From contig JAADDT010000073.1 in NCBI GenBank assembly GCA_013153765.1, forward strand, positions 1 through 6,144: a DNA stretch of 6,144 bases. The letters run 5' to 3'. This DNA comes from Aquificota bacterium (GTDB lineage: Bacteria > Aquificota > Aquificia > Aquificales > Hydrogenothermaceae). A program made the position numbers and the translations under genes. The notes beneath the pieces were generated by a model. That model had not been told where the DNA came from. It was given only the letters and a program-made list of their open reading frames with translations, and searched no databases. Of this stretch, positions 6,118-6,144 are shown piece by piece (position 1 is the first letter of the stretch; every line of letters begins with the position of its first letter).

Positions 6118-6144
6118 AGGATACTTGAGAGATGATTTTATACT

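Noticed and set aside
6111..6144. Possible divergent + strand promoter (TTGTCA and TATACT) at the right edge
   Set aside because: The two boxes are 22 bases apart, too far for sigma70, and the downstream region is outside the window.

Overview
The window looks like chromosomal sequence from a thermophilic bacterium, possibly a member of the Aquificota. This is an inference from lysine- and glutamate-rich proteins, heavy use of AGA/AGG for arginine and ATA for isoleucine, tight overlapping genes and a tRNA gene that encodes its own CCA end. The phylum is a guess; the bacterial origin is clear from sigma70-type promoters and bacterial protein families. I see no insertion sequence, phage gene, CRISPR array or rRNA.

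Layout from left to right. Positions 1-131 hold a near-ideal sigma70 promoter and a complete tRNA-Gly(GCC) gene on the + strand. Everything else is on the - strand and is transcribed right to left toward the tRNA. In transcription order these are: a promoter with a palindrome over its start point (about 6071-6117); a 781-residue membrane-bound Cache-GGDEF-EAL protein of cyclic-di-GMP metabolism (3705-6050); an 85-base gap with a possible extended -10 promoter and a possible 10-codon leader ORF; an OppF/DppF-type ABC transporter ATPase (2666-3619); and two tandem CorC/HlyC (CNNM-type) membrane proteins (1384-2673 and 132-1391). The ATPase and the two CorC proteins are joined by two stop/start overlaps of exactly 8 bases each, so they form one translationally coupled operon. 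The last CorC gene ends on the base directly next to the 3' CCA of the convergent tRNA gene, with no room for a separate terminator.

How they may work together. The Cache-GGDEF-EAL protein should sense something outside the cytoplasmic membrane and adjust cyclic-di-GMP. Its EAL domain is complete while its GGDEF domain has several key substitutions, so breakdown of cyclic-di-GMP is the likelier output. The ATPase would energise uptake of oligopeptides or a similar solute with permease partners encoded elsewhere. The two CorC paralogs are probably involved in Mg2+ (or other divalent cation) export, and differ from each other at conserved membrane motif positions. Nothing in the window proves a shared pathway. 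The most unusual points are the zero-gap tRNA/CDS convergence, the coupled ATPase-CorC-CorC arrangement, the diverged CorC pair and the half-degenerate GGDEF domain. I did not find a clearly new biological system.
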